DNA from: Hybos culiciformis | Taxonomy: Eukaryota > Arthropoda > Insecta > Diptera > Hybotidae | NCBI GenBank assembly: GCA_964007475.1 | Contig: OZ023275.1 | Span: 26,249,052 to 26,313,051 of the forward strand | Length of the DNA stretch: 64,000 nucleotides | Direction: 5' to 3' | Shown: in pieces, positions 15,637 through 29,881 of the stretch | Layout of the letters: each line of letters starts with the position of its first letter | Position numbering within the stretch: position 1 is the stretch's first letter | The notes under the pieces: generated by a model | What the model was told of the DNA's origin: nothing | The model's input: the letters and a program-made list of their open reading frames with translations, nothing else | Databases searched by the model: none | Made by a program: the position numbers and the translations under genes

Positions 15637-18600
15637 AAAAATCCAACACACTATTTATTTTGCTCTATTTCGTTGACTTGAGATAGAATTAGAACTCTTA
15701 AATATTTATTTGAAAGTAACAAGTTTCAAAAAAGAGTTCTAGAAATTATATTATGAGGGAAAACTTATCATCATCAATGAAGATAATCATGACTCTTACG
15801 GAATAAAAATTGAATGAAACAACAATATTTCCAAATAAACTTTTCTTATATATATAGGTATATATTTTTTTATTTAAACTTTCGACACTCATTCATATCA
15901 TTTCCAACATGACCAATAATTACATTTTACTTTCTTAATATTTTGATAATCTTTTCCCTCAAAATTTATTTTAATGACAAACAAAAACTTAAAACTTTAT
16001 TTTGGTTAACTTTTTACTCTGAAATATTATTTTCATACTTGGCAAAAAAAAATTATTTTTTTTTTTATAAATTTGCCAATTTGCATTTAAGCACATATAT
16101 CCACATATATACCTACTTTGAAATGTAAACACATATAGGAAAATGTAAATAAAAATTGAATTATTATATTAAAATATTTTAATTAACTTAAAAGTTTTTT
16201 AAGTTCTCTTTTTTATTTGTATTTTATACAAAAATTAAACATATGTCCAACAGGGACCATAATATAACTTATGTTAGTTTTTGGTTTTAGAATTATTTCA
16301 ATAGTAAAAAAACTTTCAAAATACATTTTCAGTTTTCATGAATATAAAAAAAAAAACAAAAATTAAAATGATTTGATTAGTAGATTTGAATTTTTTTCTA
16401 TAATATAAAACGTTCATAATGCTCAAAATCATATAAAAGTAGAACGACTTCAACTTCCTATACTTCAAATTTATATTAAGTTGAAGTTTTGAAATCAGAA
16501 ATGTCATTTTGATGCACATTGCCGTAGAAATAAAATTAAAACCTTTTAAGCAGTCTTGAATTTTAGTCTTCTTATTCTAGATCAGGCATTAATTTTAATT
16601 AAAAAATTGCTATGAGAGCTTTTAACTAAATTATGGGTCAATTTGAATTCAGTAAATGCACAACAATCTTATGTACACATATACATATGCCATGATATAC
16701 TTATGTAGAATTCATTATGGTCATTTCTAAGTAATTATACGTAATGAAATCAATTTCCTTTGAGTTTGAATTTACTTTTTGAATTTTAGATTTTTTTTTT
16801 TATATTTCGTTAGGTAGGTACACAGAAAGAATAATGCCTAAGTTTCTCAAATTTTAACCACATATGATTTCAGAAAATTTACTTTTTGTAAAAGAAAATG
16901 GATTTTTGTTAAAATATTTATATAATCGTATACATAATCCTATAAATATGTTGCACAACATTTACATGTTATACGTATACATATTATCGTATAATATGCG
17001 TATATAATCAGAGCATTATACATAATATATAATAGGAAAGTATAATAAAACGTTCCAGTTTTTTTTTTTCTTACTATTTTGTAAAGAATATTAGAGTATA
17101 ATTACTTTTCTTTCTATATACACATATCAACATTTAATAACCATTTCATCATCAATATTTCGTTTTTATTTGCATAGATTCTTTATTGTGTTTTTAATTA
17201 AATTGTCTCATTCATTGGTATATAGATGAAATTAGCAATATTTTAGTTTCAAAGATTTTTTTTTTCTTAAGAATTGTAACCGAAAAATCGAGAAAACAGA
17301 AAATGAAAACTTCAATTATGGGAAATGCTTCTCCATATTTTTTTCTTTTTTGAAAGTGACTTGAAGATAAAGAATTTAACAAAATGCAACATTATATCTG
17401 AAAGTTATGTCCTGACCTGAAAATTATCAACTTTAAACTTATTTTCTATCTAATTCTGATGCAACTGTTAAATTTTCTTCATAAAAATAACAAAAGTTTT
17501 CAAAATAATAAATTTAATTTTTTGGGGCAAAAATTGTCAAATCAGTATGCTATATTGTGTGATAAACGATATGAGAAGAACATAAATTTTTGAAAATATC
17601 TGGAACAAATAGTTTCCTATATACAAATGTAAAACATAATATTAGTGTTATAATACGTATATATTTATATAGTTTCCTGAACTACTTAGAAATTAGAGAT
17701 AGACACAGACGTATGAATTTATTAGTTTTGTGTGTGTTTAAATAACACATGTACGTAGCTGAGAAATAATAACTAATTATTATATTAGGTATATTTATGT
17801 TTTTTCTTTCAATCTGCGGGATTAACAACGTCAACGACATTCACAAAGCAATAGAACACAACAAATAGCTATTTGCGGTAATTAAATTTTGAGTTCTGTT
17901 TCTCGTGTAAAATATGTCCTTTCATCCGTAAGAATTATTTTTATTGAGTATTCGTTCATCCTGCTATTAAATACCTATAATCAATGCAATGGTATATAGT
18001 TAAATACATATTTCGACTTAATATCAAAATCTTGAGAGCCCCATTGCAATTTTCGTTTAAAAATTATAGTTATACTTTTCGATTCATTTCTGTTTTATTA
18101 TTTGCGTTTAAACAAACGATGAAAACGTAAAGTTATTGAAGTCAATATTTCCAATATACATATATAATCCTAACAATTTCACCATAATTGGCACAGATTT
18201 TATGAAATTGTTCTGGTTTTCATTTCAACATTGGATTTAATTCTCCAAAAAAATCAACATATTTAATATAAAATTTTAGTGAAAAAAAATTTTTTTTTGT
18301 TCATTTAATTTATTAGCATTGTACGCATATGGTAAAGTGGTTAATAATATGATTTCAGCATAATGGTAATGTAAAAATTTGGCGCATTTTTTGTTTGAAA
18401 AGACATACATGCTCAATCAGTAAATATTAATAATTAATTAATTCGAAGCTAAAAACTTTTTGAATTTCAATTTCAGATAATAGATTTTCTTTTATTTATT
18501 AAGTTTTTATTTTATTTACTTATCTAAAATAACTACGTATTAAAAAATTTTTCATATTTTAATCGAAATTATTTTTTCAGTTTTCATAAATTTGAAAACT

Positions 18601-21600
18601 TCAATAATGTTTGATTTAAAAGTAAATTACATATTCAACTTCTCTGCCTATAAATTCTTTGTTGAAAGTAATGTGTTTTAAATCTTTTCAACTTTTTTTG
18701 CTCAAGCTTATAACATGTCATTTATATGTAGTGAAGATACAGTGCAACTATACAAAATTATGTAAATTGGTTTTCCATGGCCTTTTTGACGATAACTATA
18801 TGCATTCGGTAAAAACTTGTAATAACTTTTTTCCTTTCTTTTTTTTTGTTGTAATAAAAAACATTCTGCTTTCTGTCAGGTAAAACAATATATTCCTTAA
18901 ATTTTCCATCATCATCATTAGCAGAACGTTTTGTCTTAATTCTTCTCAGTTCGTTCATTTTATTATACATAAAAAAATTAAAAAAGGATTCTTCAAATTT
19001 TTTTATGGCATAATCTGTGGCTTTAAATGTATGTGTTAAAATACTATAAAAAAAATACTGCCAACAATATGTATGTTTTTTTTTATTACTTTAATGCTTT
19101 ATTCTTTATTGTATGAAAAATTACATAAACTTGAGGGAATTTTTTAATAAAAATTATATATAATTTTTCAATATTTTTAAAGTTTGAAGAAAAAAAATTA
19201 ATTGGAAAATAATAATTGCTAATTCATCAAATGCAATTATTTCTTTCTTTTCTTATTTTTGCATTCATCAATCAATCGTAATCACCATGACGGTATATTT
19301 TTTTTTATTACATGTAAAAATACAAAATTTATGTGGGTTCTGTATTTTATTAATAGTATTATAGCCATAAAGTGGACATCCAAAATTAACTCAGTCATTT
19401 TGTTTTGTTGCTGAAGTCCAATCAACCATAGTTCTAATGGCGATATTATTAATCTCAAAAAAAAAAAGATAATATTATCTGAAAAAATAAATTGTATTCT
19501 TATTAAATGTACACACCTATAGCTATCTATACATAATAATAGTTATGCTTGATATTATAATAAAAATTTCCAATTAAAATCTATTTTATGGTATAATCTT
19601 ACACTGTTATTCTTGAAGGTAATCTGGTTAAGTTCAACTTAATGTAAAACTGGATTTCAAAATAAAGAAATTAAAAATGTTGAAACTGATGCTTCGAAGA
19701 AGGTCATAATTATAAATATATGTACATAAAGCCTTGACTTTTTACAGTATTCTTTTATGGATTAATATTTTCCCTAAAGCACGAAAAATTTATAAATACA
19801 CAACACCTATGATTTATATTGTCTATTTTGTATTTACCAAGCTTTAGTATATAAATACATACTAAAATTCTCAATGAATTCTATTGTTAAAATAATCCTC
19901 CTAAAAGAAACAGCCTTTTAATGTCAAATACATTTTTTTTCACTATAACGTGTGATTTTAATAGTATAGTTCGATCCATATCTATTAAGCCCATATCCGA
20001 ATGCGATTTTTATTCACCCTTTAAGCCCATAGGAATGAAAGAAAAAGCTTTTTAACAAGGATATAGGGAAAAAAAGGGAAGTTCATAAAAATTTCATTAG
20101 TTTTATTTGCCTTTTTTTTTATTATGTTTCATTTTGTCAAATAATTTCCTTAAAGATGTAAAAAAAAAAAATTATATATTTTTATATAATGTAGGTTTTT
20201 CTTTTTACTTGTAAGATATTTAAGTATGTTACGTCTATATTTTCTTATTGTGGACATAAATTAAATACTAATGAAAAAGTTTTTAAACTATATAAGTTAA
20301 TCGTATTCTAAGAAGGTTAATAGTTACAATGTCACAAAATATTATCTACGAGTTCAAAAAGTATATATTTTTGTATATGTAGAATTTATTACAAGGGTTC
20401 AAATATGCTTTTTACTTATTAATATAATTTTTGTTTTTATTCGTAATCCACAGCGATTACAACTTACTTACAAGGTAGTTTTCTATTAGTATACCGTATC
20501 TGCAGGTACTTAACTGAAGCGGTTGTGCTATTATTGTCAAAAAAATTTATATTTCCTGAGGAATATATACACCTATAAGAATGTTAAGAAAAACATAGAA
20601 TTTTACCATACTGAAACTTATTAAAAAGCTGTAAAAAGTTAGGTACATAAAGTCCCGTCAAGTCTTTTTTTTTTAAATTTCCATCTTTTTTATTATGATC
20701 ATTAAATTTCCACGAATTTTTAACTTTAAAAAAACGTTTTTTTTTTATTGTTTCTTTTGTCCTCTTTTTTTATTTGTCATTCCAAGAAATTTAAAATTTA
20801 ATTTTCTGGAAAGTAGAAATATTATTTTTCAGAAAACTTCGTTATACTTTATGCTTATATAATAAAGCAGTAAAATAAAAATTTATAAAAATATAAAAAA
20901 TATGAAAAGACCATAGTTATTTGAATAAAATAAAGTCAAATGGAAAAAAAAAATAATAAAATATAATATATTTCAATAAAAAACTAGAACCCTGTACGAG
21001 TTTTTAAAATGAAATTGCAATTTCATTTTCACATTAAAATTTTATTGAAAAATAAATTTCATTTATCATTTAACTTTCGTTTTATGCGAAAAAAAAAATT
21101 ACTTCAAGCTAAATCAACATTTAAGATGAATTCTTTTTTTTTAATATTTTTAAATTTTTTATATAAATAATCTAGATATTGTGTACAACTGTAAAATTAA
21201 TATTTAATTCAGAATAATATAAATGTAAGCTGGACTAAAAACTAAAATAAAATCATCATTTGAATCGAATGAACAAATCTGTGGTTATTTTCTTATAAAT
21301 TCGTTTCATTTTTGTTTAAGGTTCTATCAAATGAAGTTGCTAATGTTGCTATAATATCAATATAAATTAATTTATTTTGAAAATATCGAAGAAACTCACT
21401 TACTTCTGAATAAAAAAATATATAATATTATTATAGCATATTTCCCATTGACAGCTTGACACCAGTTATTTCACATGATGAATTTTTGAATATTTTTAAC
21501 TTTGCATTTGAAAAAGATATTTTAAAATTTATTTTATACGAAGATTATAATTTTTCATATTTTCTTTTTCCAATAATTATTTTCCTTTTCAAATTTCTAA

Positions 21601-24459
21601 CTAAAATCATTATAAGCTAATTAATGAATAAAAAAAAAAACCCCTTTCTTAAAATTATTTCTAATACACTTATTTAACCGTATCCTTGCTATTCCAGGCA
21701 AATACTATAAGAACAATCTTTCTACTGAAATGAATAATACGGTTTAACAGAATTCTGTTTAGAAAAATTATTCTCATAAGTTATATAGAGTTTTTACAGA
21801 AAAATCTGTGAAATATTGTAAATATAATATACTGCATTATTTTTGCAGATTTAAAGAAAATTTACGTGAAAATAAATTATTTCCTTTTTTCCTTTTAATA
21901 TAAAATATAATACAGATTTTCTTAGGAAATATCTTTAAAACGGAATATCTTTACAATTTCATTGAAATTTCATTGTTGAAGGAATCATCTTCTGAGTTTT
22001 TCCATTCTTAAGTTTATGTTTATAAACATTTTTTTATGTTGTATAATAGATTGAAAGAACGCTGTAATCAGTAGTATTCAGCAAAATATATTTTAATTTA
22101 CAATAAGAAAACGCCTTTCTCAGAGAACCATATCAGGATTCTGCAAAAGAAAAAAAATTCCACGAAAGTAATTATGAATATCAATTTATGATTTCTTCGT
22201 AACAAAATTCTATGATGTGAAAGTAATGTTAAAAATATGTAAGTATTTAGGTAGACAAAATCTTTATCTGTTTTTTTTTTTTGTTTTTTATTAAATTTAA
22301 AGCGAATAATTAAATTGGGCAAAATTGGGTCAAAAGTATAATTAAAACTCATTTATTGGTATAATTAATGTTTTGTGCCAGTGTATGTTGTTATTTTATT
22401 TTATTATTATTGTGATGTTTTCGAATATAATTAATTTTTTTGTACATTGACGTCAGACATAATTCACATAATAAGAATTTTTTCAATTCACTATTGCGTT
22501 GTAGATAAATTAAAGTAAGTTCTGGAACATTTTGTAATTGAAGTGGAAATTCATATAATGCTCACTAAAAATACTATGGAAGTCAAAACAATTTTCAGTT
22601 TAACTTGTTGTAATATTTTTTCAATTTTAAGATTCTTGTAAATTTTATAAAAAAAAATAACGTTAAAAATAAAACACTAAAAAGTTTCTAGAAAATAAAT
22701 CAATATTCAATCATTAAATTTTTGATTGGTACTACTTTCGTTATTAAAATTTTTATGGGAAAGGATTTTAACTTATTGGGTACGTACTTGGTTTGTTGAC
22801 TTTGCTTATAAGAACAAGATTTCAATAACGAATTGGTCTTAAATTAAAAATATGAAGGTATATAAAATACACTCTTTTCATTCATTAAAATAGGATATAA
22901 ATACTTCATTATTAAAAAAAAAATTCGCTATTAGAAAATAAAAATTTATTTCCGTATATTCTCTTTTACGAAAATTATTATATTAATTTAAATTAATTTT
23001 ATTAGAAAAAATCTTTTCTAATTTATGTCCATTTTGCACTTACTAAATTATTCATGATGATTACTTAAGAGGGCTTAATTTTAATTCTAATGTCTTTTGA
23101 ATCAAAATTAATGAGATCAAAAGCAGAAGTTAGATGGAATAATGCTCATTAATATCAAAAATCGTTCATTTCATCAAAAAAAAAATCTACTTTAGCTTTT
23201 TGTTTTATTAATATTATCCCAAAAAAAAAATAAAAAATATTTCTGCATGTGTAATCAAACATCCTTTGCACAAAAATGTCCTATTTATTTAAAAAAAAAT
23301 TATAATTATACCGTAACAATTTAAGTTTTCGAACCAAAATTTGCCTGACAAAATATAAATTTTATCACTTCTGCCTTCATATTAAACTTTTCTTGGGCAT
23401 ATCTGTATTGGTAACTTTTATTTTGAAAATTCGAGGTCTAATTCATTGGTCAAAAATTTCCTCAACATTTTAATTGTAAGCAAATACTTTTCTTTCTTTT
23501 TTTTTTGCATATTTGTTCTCAATTAAAATCAAAAGTATATACATAATTCTTATACTTGCTCATTATCATCAAAGAAAATTTATTTCTCATCTTTTTTTTT
23601 TTTTTACTTCTTTTTGTAGATAAAAATGGGATCATAAAACCATAAGTACAAATAAATTATCTTATTATTATGATAAAATTATCATTTAATGATAATAATA
23701 AAAAGAAGAAGAAAAAAATTTGTGTATTTTTATGTAATAGGTAGCATAATTAAAAATGTTTTTACATAAAAATTATCTTAATGATAAGATAATTCATTAA
23801 AAGTTAACGGCTTATCTACATCTCTATACATATAAAGTTAATTTTAATATACATATATTTTGAATTTTGATGTGGTTGTCATTAGAATATAACATTTTTT
23901 AATATAATTTTTATTTTCTTAATAATAATTTTTAATAAATTTTGGAACGTAGTTCCTTATCATACGCTCTTGTGGAAAAATTTATTAAAATTTTTTTTTT
24001 TAAGGTTTTATATTTAGTCTGGATTTCGTCCGGCGTTATTGAAATCGAAAAAAAAGAAAGCAAAATCTTAAAAATGATTGAAGATGTTAAATTTCAATCC
24101 ATGACGAAATTAAGTGTCATTTACAGCGAATGTCATGTTATCTGTATATGTAATATATTATGTTCTTACATAAAATTTTTTAAATTATCTCAAGCTCTAT
24201 ACTTTGATAAATATACATGTATGCACTTAAAAAAAATTTCGTCTATAAAATGCACCAAACATTATACGCAAGTAAAACGGGCTCAAATTCAATATTTAAT
24301 AATTTAGCCAAAAATGTAGGGCTAATGAATTGTAGCATAAGGAGCTACACCAAATTGACTGCTTTTATTGTTTTTATTTATTTTTTTTTATGTCGAATAT
24401 TACTAGAAACGTAATATGAACAAATATCTATATTAGAAAGTAAAAAAAAATAAGTAAAA
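15637..24459. other. AT-rich sequence with no supported gene
   Basis: Nothing with a recognisable domain was found. A doubled TAAGCCCATA occurs at about 19985-20030. Inverted AATTATC/GATAATT words cluster at 23655-23800. The longest open frame (23942-24307, 121 codons) has no features I recognise and is poorly supported. Confidence 0.65.
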
Positions 24460-24571
24460 AACGAATTGTGTGTGAAGAAAAAGTTATTTTCTACTTTTTT
24501 ATGCGGCTTGTCCTCAGTTTTTTTGAAAACTAGTTTTACTTATTTTTTATTTTCTGCCTTTTTCATGTTAA

Positions 24572-24828
24572 GAGGACTTGGTACCACTTTTGATTTTTTG
24601 TCCCAAAATTTGATTGAAGAGCCGTTTTAGATTATTTTAAAGTTTAATTTAAAAAAAACATTTCATTCACAACCTCAGGAATGTTTCATAGTTTAAAATG
24701 ACATAAAACTTTTTAGAATCGGTTAAGGCTAAGTGCTCAAAATCTCTTCAAAACCATTTTGTGACACATAGCAATGGTTTTGAAGAGATTTCGAGCACTT
24801 AGCCTTAACCGACTGGTACCAAGTCCTC
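24572..24828. mobile_element. hairpin MITE with TTAA (or TA) target duplication
   Basis: Terminal inverted repeats GAGGACTTGGTACCA face each other at 24572 and 24828 and are flanked by TTAA on both sides (24568-24571 and 24829-24832). Copy X2 shows the uninterrupted site GTTAAC, confirming insertion. The TTAA duplication would suit a piggyBac-derived element; a TA duplication with ends AGAGGACTTGG (Tc1/mariner type) fits equally well because the flank is palindromic. An inner hairpin has 39-bp arms at 24720-24758 and 24773-24811 with only a few mismatches. Confidence 0.8.
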
Positions 24829-25480
24829 TTAACTAAATTGTTCTTACAAATTTTCATCCATTTTTCATGCAAGTTTTCATGATTGTTGAAGATTTATCAC
24901 TAATCATATATATGAAAATTTTTACTGATTTTCCGGCTTTTCCGGGTTTTCCATCGAGTTTTCCACAAAAGCAACTTATGCAACTCATTTCGCATTACAA
25001 CTTTGTCTCAGGTTGCAAAACGCTCAAACGCTTCCTTGGTCGGAAAAACTCCGGAAAAGCGTTTTACATGAATTTCCCTCGATTGTTTCTGCAAGTTTTC
25101 ACCATTGTCGGAGAGAAAGTAATGATGCCAGTTTATAATGAACTTAATCCTGCACAATTTAGAAAACTTTTTTAACGGAAAATTTTCCGGAAAAGTCGGA
25201 AAATTCCGGAAAAATTTTTCGGAAAAATCGGAGAACATTGCATTTTTCCTGAAACGGAATTATCACTAATCAAATTTGTACCAAATTTTCAAATGATTTT
25301 TTCCGATTTTCCGAGTTTTCCATGGAAATTTCCGGTTCAAATTCCGATCGATTCAATTGTCACGCGACATGAACCTGTGAGCCAAATTTCAGCTCTCTGT
25401 GATGACGAAAAGTGGGTCTACGAGAGTGTCGAAAATAGTAAAGAAATATATAAATAAATAAATAAACAGACAAATTCGTG

Positions 25481-26590
25481 GGGGGGGGGGTGCCTTAACG
25501 TCAAGTGACATAATGCCAATTGACTTTAAGTCGCTTTCAAAATGATATAAAGTCAATTGATTTTATGTCTTTTTCTAAAATGTGACATAAGGTCAATTGA
25601 CTTTATGTCACTGTAGATCTTGATTTTATGTCACATTTTAGAAGAAGACATAAAGTCAATTGACTTCATGTCGTTTTTAAAAATGACTTAAAGTCAATTT
25701 ACTTTATGTCACTTTAAATATTTTTTGCAAAGCGACATAAGGTCAATTGGCCTTATTTTCCTTTAGATCTTGACTTTATGTCCTTTTCCAAATTTATCAT
25801 CATTCTCTGCATCAGACGAGTCAAAATTTTTCGTGTAAGCGCGGGGATATGTATGCACGGCGCGTGCGTTTCGTCGGGCCCCCGCACCTCTTTTCTTTTT
25901 CCGAAAAATTTGGCCTTTTCCAAAAAATGATATGTATTCCTGCACGTTTTAATTTTAAATTATTTTCGAAAGTAATTTATTTTTGTCGAACAATAATTTT
26001 AAATTAAAAGTGCTGGAATAATATTTTTTGGAAAAGGCAAAATATGTTTCTTAATGCACTTTTTAATTTTAAAAATTTAGTTAATTTTTATTTTTCACTC
26101 ACAACACGTTATTTAGAAACTAATATATCAGCTCATGATTCTTTTTTTTTTTTCAATTTTATTTGCATATAATAATATTAGCTTTTTTGTTTGACAGTTC
26201 ATTCTTAGACCAATAAGAACAATCTATTTATTGAACATTATCAAAAAAATATATCTTGACTTTATGTCACTTTCAATTTTTTTTTGCAAAGCGACATAAG
26301 GTCAATTGACTTTATGTTTCTTCAGATCTTGACTTTATGTTGTATTTTAAAAGAAGACATAAAATCAATTGAGTTTATGTCCTTTTGAAAGTAACTTAAA
26401 CTCAATTGACTTTAAGTCACTTTTAATTTTTTTTGCAAAGCGACATAAGGTCATTTGACTTTAGGTCACTTTAAATCTTGACTTTATGTCACATTTTAGA
26501 AAAAGACATAAGATCAATTGACTTTATGTCGTTTTGAAAGTGATTTAAAGTCAATAGACTTTATGTCACTTGACGTTAAGGCACCCCCTC
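25481..26590. mobile_element. foldback element F1 with TCAATTGA-type arrays
   Basis: This element of about 1.1 kb is inserted in repeat X1. The flanking duplication is AAATTCGTG (25472-25480 and 26591-26599), extendable to CAAATTCGTG. The ends are G-run plus TGCCTTAACGTCAAGTGACA, inverted at the right end. The arms (25.49-25.80 and 26.25-26.58 kb) are arrays of a word of about 20 bp centred on the palindrome TCAATTGA with GACTTTATGTC next to it. The centre holds a GC-rich patch (25835-25895) and a second nested inverted repeat, roughly 25904-25965 against 25995-26046. A Gly/Arg-rich minus-strand frame there looks incidental. Confidence 0.8.
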
Positions 26591-26640
26591 AAATTCGTGT
26601 ACGAGTTAATAAGAATTGTGTCTCAAAAACGACAAAAATC

Positions 26641-28607
26641 TAATCTTGCTAAGGCCGCCCACTAGTTTGATTTCATATTATATGTGTATTACAAAGCAAA
26701 GAATATTTAAAAATTACAGCTGTTTTTTAAGTGTAAATACAAATAATAAGAACTTTTCATTCAAAGATATTTTCCTTTTTATATACAATTTAGATTTTAA
26801 GAATTTCATTTAAATTCTCATATCTCAATTTGACTTAAAGATTTAAATTTTTGCAATTTGATATTATCACAAAAAAAATTCAATTAATCAAGGATATCTT
26901 GGAAATATGTACATATACGTATGTATTGTGAAAATGAAAACATGTAATAAAGACAATATTCGTTTCTTTAAATTTTATCTTATTTTCTCATTTTCTTTGG
27001 TGTTCTGAGGATCAGATGTTGACATTCTTGAAAATAAATGATTGAAATAAATTCTGTTTTTTTTTTTTAATTCAAAATTTTCGTTTGTTTTTTTTGCCCT
27101 TCTAAAATACATATATCATTGAAAGAGAATTGTTATTTAAATTATTTTGTGTATTTTAATCCTTTAAAAACCAGAAATTTTTTTTTTCATGATTCATTTC
27201 GGTCAAGAATTTTGTTTTTTTTTTATATTTTAAGATCTTAATTTAATTTTTTTTTTTCAATTCTCGTTTATATTATATTTATTTTTATCAAGAGACCCTT
27301 TTTGCTCGACTTAATAGTAAAGTGTGATTTTTCAAGGATATTTATTGTTATGAGAAAAAATAAAGGGTTTTGTTTGTCCATGAAAATATTATTATTATTT
27401 TTTTTTTCCAAAATTTATTGTGTTTAATTTGAATTTCGAATAAATTTTTTTTTCGGTTAAAAATAGAAAAAAAAAAATTCAGAAATATTAAAAAATAAAA
27501 AACTAGAATAAAAAGAAAATATATGGACACCGGAAATCCGAAATTGGAATTTATATGCAAAGTCATTATTATTTTGTTTTGTGATCATAACAAAGCTATA
27601 TAATACACGGAAGGAAAATTAATATACATATCTTCGACCACAATCGTATTCTAATCAAATATTCAAATTTATCATAAAGCTAATTGATTGGAAAATAAAG
27701 ATTAACAAAATATAAATGATTAGCTATATTTTATGTATATTAACTTCAATTTTGTGCTATCTTTCAGCCCGTAATATTAAATTTTTTTTAAATGCCATGC
27801 ATCATTAAAAATAAAAAATCATTAGAAAAAAACCCAAAAATGTTATAAATCAAATTTATTTTCAGGTATTTTATATAAACCAGCTTTTATATAAGATTGT
27901 AATAAATTATAACAGCAAAATCTAGAAGTTAAAAAAAAAATCATAAATATAAAAACTTTATTTTATGTGGTAAAAAAAATAAATGTATAAGAAAATTTTA
28001 AAAGAATAAAAAACAGTTTTCAACATTTCGATTTAAGATACTTTAATTTTAAGATACTTTTATCCAAACCAGGGCTAAACATATTTTTGTGGTTTCTTAA
28101 ATACCGAATGTCAATGTAGCAATGTTCATAGAAATGTAAATTCCAATAACCGGATCAGTTTTTTAACTTACTGCGATTGGCATTTGAGCCCTTTATCGAT
28201 CAACTTATATACTTTTATAATGTAAATTCAATTAAAAAATATTTTCGTTTAAAGTTGTTAACATTTAATGATTGGAAAAAATTGTATAAATATAAAAACC
28301 TATGACTATACCAAGTGCTTTTACACTTAAATTTAAGATTTTCTAAAAATGGAGTTAATCAATTTGTACAGTGAACGACTCATCTATCTACCAAACACAC
28401 TAATTTTGATCGGATTTATTTAAACTGTTCGCCAGTTGAGAGTCTCTAACATCGAAATTCAGCCTGCATCGTGTTGTAAATTCATAAATCAAGACATTTT
28501 CTTATTTTATTATGTTTTTCTCTTTAATATTTTTATTCTTTTTACAATAATTTTTTATTTATTTTTTTTACTATTAAAACTTCTTTTATTATCCTTCCCT
28601 TTCCTTA
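26641..28607. other. AT-rich sequence with no supported gene
   Basis: Mostly poly-T/A-interrupted sequence. At 28284-28298 there is TATAAATATAAAAAC, followed by a slightly GC-richer stretch (28340-28480) containing a 24-codon frame from ATGGAG at 28350. This resembles a promoter plus leader only loosely. Confidence 0.5.
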
Positions 28608-28807
28608 NNNNNNNNNNNNNNNNNNNNNNNNNNNNNNNNNNNNNNNNNNNNNNNNNNNNNNNNNNNNNNNNNNNNNNNNNNNNNNNNNNNNNNNNNNNNN
28701 NNNNNNNNNNNNNNNNNNNNNNNNNNNNNNNNNNNNNNNNNNNNNNNNNNNNNNNNNNNNNNNNNNNNNNNNNNNNNNNNNNNNNNNNNNNNNNNNNNNN
28801 NNNNNNN
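28608..28807. other. assembly gap of 200 N
   Basis: There are exactly 200 unknown bases, a typical placeholder length, so the true gap size is probably not 200. The right edge sits in intron 2 of gene 1, next to the expected exon 3 acceptor. At least two exons (about 350 coding bases) and probably the downstream part of a duplication unit should lie inside. Confidence 0.99.
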
Positions 28808-29100
28808 ATTAAAAAACAATTAAAAATTCTTTGTAACTTAGAATAAATTTAACTTACTTTACTAGTCTGCAATAATTAGATTATCAAAATTTTAATTTTA
28901 TATTATTTTGGAAATTCTCTTAAGATTATTAAAAATTGTAATGATATAAAACAGGTATTTAATTTGAAAGAGATGTAAGTAAATTCATGTATGTATGTAA
29001 ATTCATTTTATAATTTATTTAAACATTTAAATATCCGAGTATATGGAAATTAAATTGAGAAATGTCAAGATTCTGTTACGAATTGTGCATAATCACTTAC

Positions 29101-29881
29101 ATCAAAATTTTTGATGGTTACATTTAAATCATAATCAACATTCAGCAGTGGAAATTGTTTCCTTCTAGGTTTTAGATTGCATTTAACATTACTGACATAT
29201 TCATTATTTCCAAAGCAATAGAGTTTCGTTATTTGTAATTCATTTCTTTCCTAAATTAATAATACGAATTTTTATTTCATTAAGTCATTTAGATAACAAT
29301 TATTGAGTGGTAGTAATAAAATAAAAATATGGAACACTGCTGAAGATAACTCATGAGTATAAGAAACAATAAATTAAATTAAACAATAAATCTATGATTA
29401 TATATTCAATTTAAGAAAAAGTTCTACTAAGTATAGATGGTCGCTGAAAAATAATCCAACCAGGCAGAGGGTTAAAGATAAAGTTTATTTTAATCGAAGC
29501 GTAAAAATGCATAAATTATTATTATTTTTTATTATTAATATTATCTTTATTAGTATTCTATATTTTATTTTAATTTACATTTTATTTTAAATAAATTTAA
29601 CTTCATTAATTTAAATTAATCATCATTAATATTACTATTTTTTTAATTTTTTCTTTATTTATTTTTTATTTAATTTTTTTCTCTAATAATTCTAACTATT
29701 TCTAATTATTGTTTCTATGCGGCTTTTTTTGAACCTATACAAATTTTGTTCTTCCTTTACATTGTCTTTACAAGATGATATGATATATTTATGTGAAATA
29801 ATTTTGACTTACAACGGCAAGAAGTTCCAAAATATCAAAAATCAAAAATTTAAGAAACCAATACGAAATTATTTTCGTCAT
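29101..29881 (-). CDS. DUF1091 (DM8) family secreted protein, gene 1, 5' part only
   Basis: Two exons are visible on the minus strand. Exon 1 is 29813-29881 (23 codons, leader MTKIISYWFLKF...). Exon 2 is 29101-29250 (50 codons, with the YC and KC cysteines). Both end in GTAAGT donors and exon 2 follows an AG acceptor; the intron between them is 562 bp. Exon 2 differs from gene 2 by only two residues by eye (Leu/Ile and Leu/Met). The sequence after exon 2 matches intron 2 of genes 2 and 3 down to 28808, about 10 bp short of where exon 3 should begin, and there it meets the 200-N gap. Exons 3 and 4 are therefore probably hidden in the gap rather than lost. Sequence on the far side of the gap (28.0-28.6 kb) shows no resemblance to the exon 3-4 region. 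The gene may be functional or truncated; the window cannot decide. Confidence 0.82.

Larger units (their letters stand above)
24460..26640 (+). mobile_element. interspersed repeat X, copy X1, with two nested insertions
   Basis: The host sequence occupies 24460-24571, 24829-25480 and about 26591-26640; the rest is inserted. Features are TTTTCCGG-rich sequence, a distal part with GAGCCAAATTTCAGCTCTC, then AAATAAATAAATAAACAGAC. That ending resembles the tails of some insect non-LTR or SINE-like repeats, but I cannot assign a family. An open frame at 24867-25175 is partly shared with X2, but it starts and stops differently and shows no domain. Confidence 0.6.

Noticed and set aside
24867..25175. 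A 102-codon frame in repeat X1 with a similar frame in X2
   Set aside because: Similarity is that of the DNA repeat; starts and stops differ and no domain is visible.
28284..28450. A promoter with TATA box and short leader peptide
   Set aside because: TATA-like words are expected everywhere in DNA this AT-rich, and the 24-codon frame has no further support.
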